A DNA stretch of 64,000 bases. It comes from Melieria omissa. Taxonomy: Eukaryota; Arthropoda; Insecta; Diptera; Ulidiidae. Position 1 is the first letter of the stretch; every line of letters starts with the position of its first letter. Under the pieces are notes generated by a model. It was not told the DNA's origin. It made no database searches and saw only the letters and a program-made list of their open reading frames with translations. Made by a program: the position numbers and the translations under genes. The stretch spans positions 91,315,648 to 91,379,647 of the forward strand of contig OZ020267.1 of NCBI GenBank assembly GCA_963971225.1. The letters are read 5' to 3'. Positions 62,923-64,000 of this stretch are shown in pieces.

Positions 62923-63366
62923 AGTTTTCCACTTATTATCACTTTCTTAATGCATCTTGGTTGTTTCAATATTTAACACATATATTTATTTTCATTGTAG
63001 CCATTTGTACTTTTTACAACTTCTATTTTACAAGCAGACAAAAGGAACTTATAAAATCCATTGAATTTTGGTATTTCCCGTAGTGCTACCACCTTATGTG
63101 CCTTGGCGATCGCTCAATCAATTTTTCGATGAAAACTTTGCCTGTCCACTTCTTGTTCTTGTTTGTAAAAAAGCAAGCGGAGAGCGAGCACCAAGGTAAC
63201 TCCTAAGTAGCGCCATTTTTGTTTGGCCGGACACCAAAGGCAGAGTTGCCGCACAAAGTGTTAGCCCATAACGATTTTCTGTTGGTTTTGGGAGTAAATT
63301 TGATGCCTAATTTTTTGACTGCTCTTTCCAATCAAGAAAAAAAGAAATGTTTGAAAGATTAAATAT
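62923..63366. other. Unassigned AT-rich DNA
   Basis: No supported gene or repeat is seen between the hairpin and the start of element B5. Confidence 0.5.
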
Positions 63367-64000
63367 TGTTACGAATACTAAGTCTAAGGCAGGGTTGCTT
63401 TGCACAGCGACAGACTGTCTTATCGTTACACTGCCCACCACTTAGACTTGTTCGTCCCGAACAAGTGCCGAGGCTCCGCTGTGATGAGGCGCCAGACGCT
63501 CCAAATGGACTACCTTCAGCTTAGCGCCTCTATTGCTCCAACGTTGAATCCGGTATACCACGTCGTTAATCCTAGTCACGACTTCGTACGATCCTTCCCA
63601 TGACGCTTGAAGTTTCGGAGACAAACCTTTCCTCCGCTGCGGGTTGTACAGCATTACCAAATCGCCTTCTTGGAAACCTGCTGAGTTGGCCCGTGGTCGT
63701 ATCTGGCTTTCGCCTTATTGCTGACCAGTTTGGTGCGGCCCCTGGTGAATTTCCTCCTGTTCCGCCCGCTTATTGACCACGTAGTCCGTCTTAGCGCCTC
63801 CCGTTGTGCCGACTACCCCGAACTTCAAGTCAGCGGGTAACCGCAACTCTGTGCCGAACACTGCTCGGGCTGGAGTGAGTGATGTGGTGTCGTGCGGGGC
63901 TGACCTATACGCCATCAGGAACAGGGGGATATGCGTGTCCCAATCCTTTTGATTCCTGCCTACCACTTTCCGCAGGTATTCCTCCAGCGTCCGGTTAAAG
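63367..64000 (-). mobile_element. Element B5, start of another B copy with a collapsed LTR
   Basis: Plus-strand TGTTACGAATACTAAGTCTA joins directly to AGGCAGGGTTGCTTTGCACA and ends CGTTACA at 63430, so only 64 of about 427 LTR bases remain. ATAT precedes it (63363-63366). Next to it the pol 3' end lies on the minus strand (63442 onward), with the integrase C-terminus present but shifted near 63690 and shortened near 63740 relative to B1. The element runs off the window. Confidence 0.88.
63442..64000 (-). pseudogene. pol: B5 pol C-terminus (partial, frameshifted)
   Basis: Integrase end matching B1 in two frames: 63442-63690 (GPY-type module, with a Ser in place of Pro in WEGSYEVV) and 63715-64000 (AYRSAPHDTTSLTPARAVFG). 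Small deletions between them break the frame. Continues beyond the window. Confidence 0.88.

Noticed and set aside
1..64000. CRISPR array, prokaryotic operon, or novel defence system
   Set aside because: No spaced short repeats, no bacterial gene organisation; introns, LINE tails and LTR elements show insect nuclear DNA.

Overview
This is a stretch of insect nuclear DNA, almost certainly from a fly. Two host genes with short introns (TMCO1 and FOXRED1) read cleanly, and everything around them is a dense, layered nest of transposable elements typical of dipteran repeats. No species can be named from the sequence alone. There is no bacterial or viral-genome organisation and no CRISPR array.

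Region 1-23.5 kb is a tandem array of one Ty3/gypsy-type LTR retrotransposon (called element A here), read on the minus strand: LTR - pol - gag - LTR - pol - gag - LTR, with the middle LTR shared. A's gag begins with a RING-H2 finger, its leader holds several tRNA-Lys-type primer-binding sites in tandem, and its LTR appears to be over 3 kb. Copy 2 has lost its protease by a 195-nt in-frame deletion. The leftmost LTR was later hit by a nearly full-length jockey-type LINE (532-5211). The array's right edge cuts a second jockey-like ORF1.

Region 24-37 kb holds small DNA transposons (a 600-bp mariner-like element, a 515-bp foldback MITE, a hAT-like element with five TATCGATA motifs) lying directly upstream of TMCO1. 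FOXRED1 follows, convergent with TMCO1. Beyond it are a 0.5-kb direct repeat around a broken transposase-like gene, a dead DD37E-type Tc1/mariner gene, a 1-kb MITE and a Myb/SANT-like transposon remnant.

Region 37-64 kb is a nest built around a second Ty3/gypsy family (element B, 427-bp LTR, Leu-type primer-binding site). It includes a solo LTR carrying a nested hAT element; a full-length, apparently intact copy B1 (40426-46503) with indistinguishable LTRs; a broken copy B4 (46528-59762); and the start of another copy, B5 (63367 on). B1 and B4 inserted in opposite orientations 24 bp apart into one older LINE, whose reading frame continues across both. B4 itself was hit twice: by a Loa/I-type LINE (48257-54575, which carries a TTAA-flanked MITE in its ORF1) and by a 1-kb retroposed unit made of a tRNA-derived SINE, its 3' flanking DNA and most of a solo LTR. 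The matching SINE locus, with the same flank and solo LTR, is in this window at 37.4-39.4 kb. The last 4 kb hold a long near-perfect hairpin (61884-62922).

The retrotransposon genes supply nucleocapsid, protease, reverse transcriptase, RNase H and integrase for the LTR elements, and RNA-binding protein plus endonuclease/RT for the LINEs. The two host genes are an ER calcium-channel protein and a mitochondrial complex I assembly factor and are unrelated in function.
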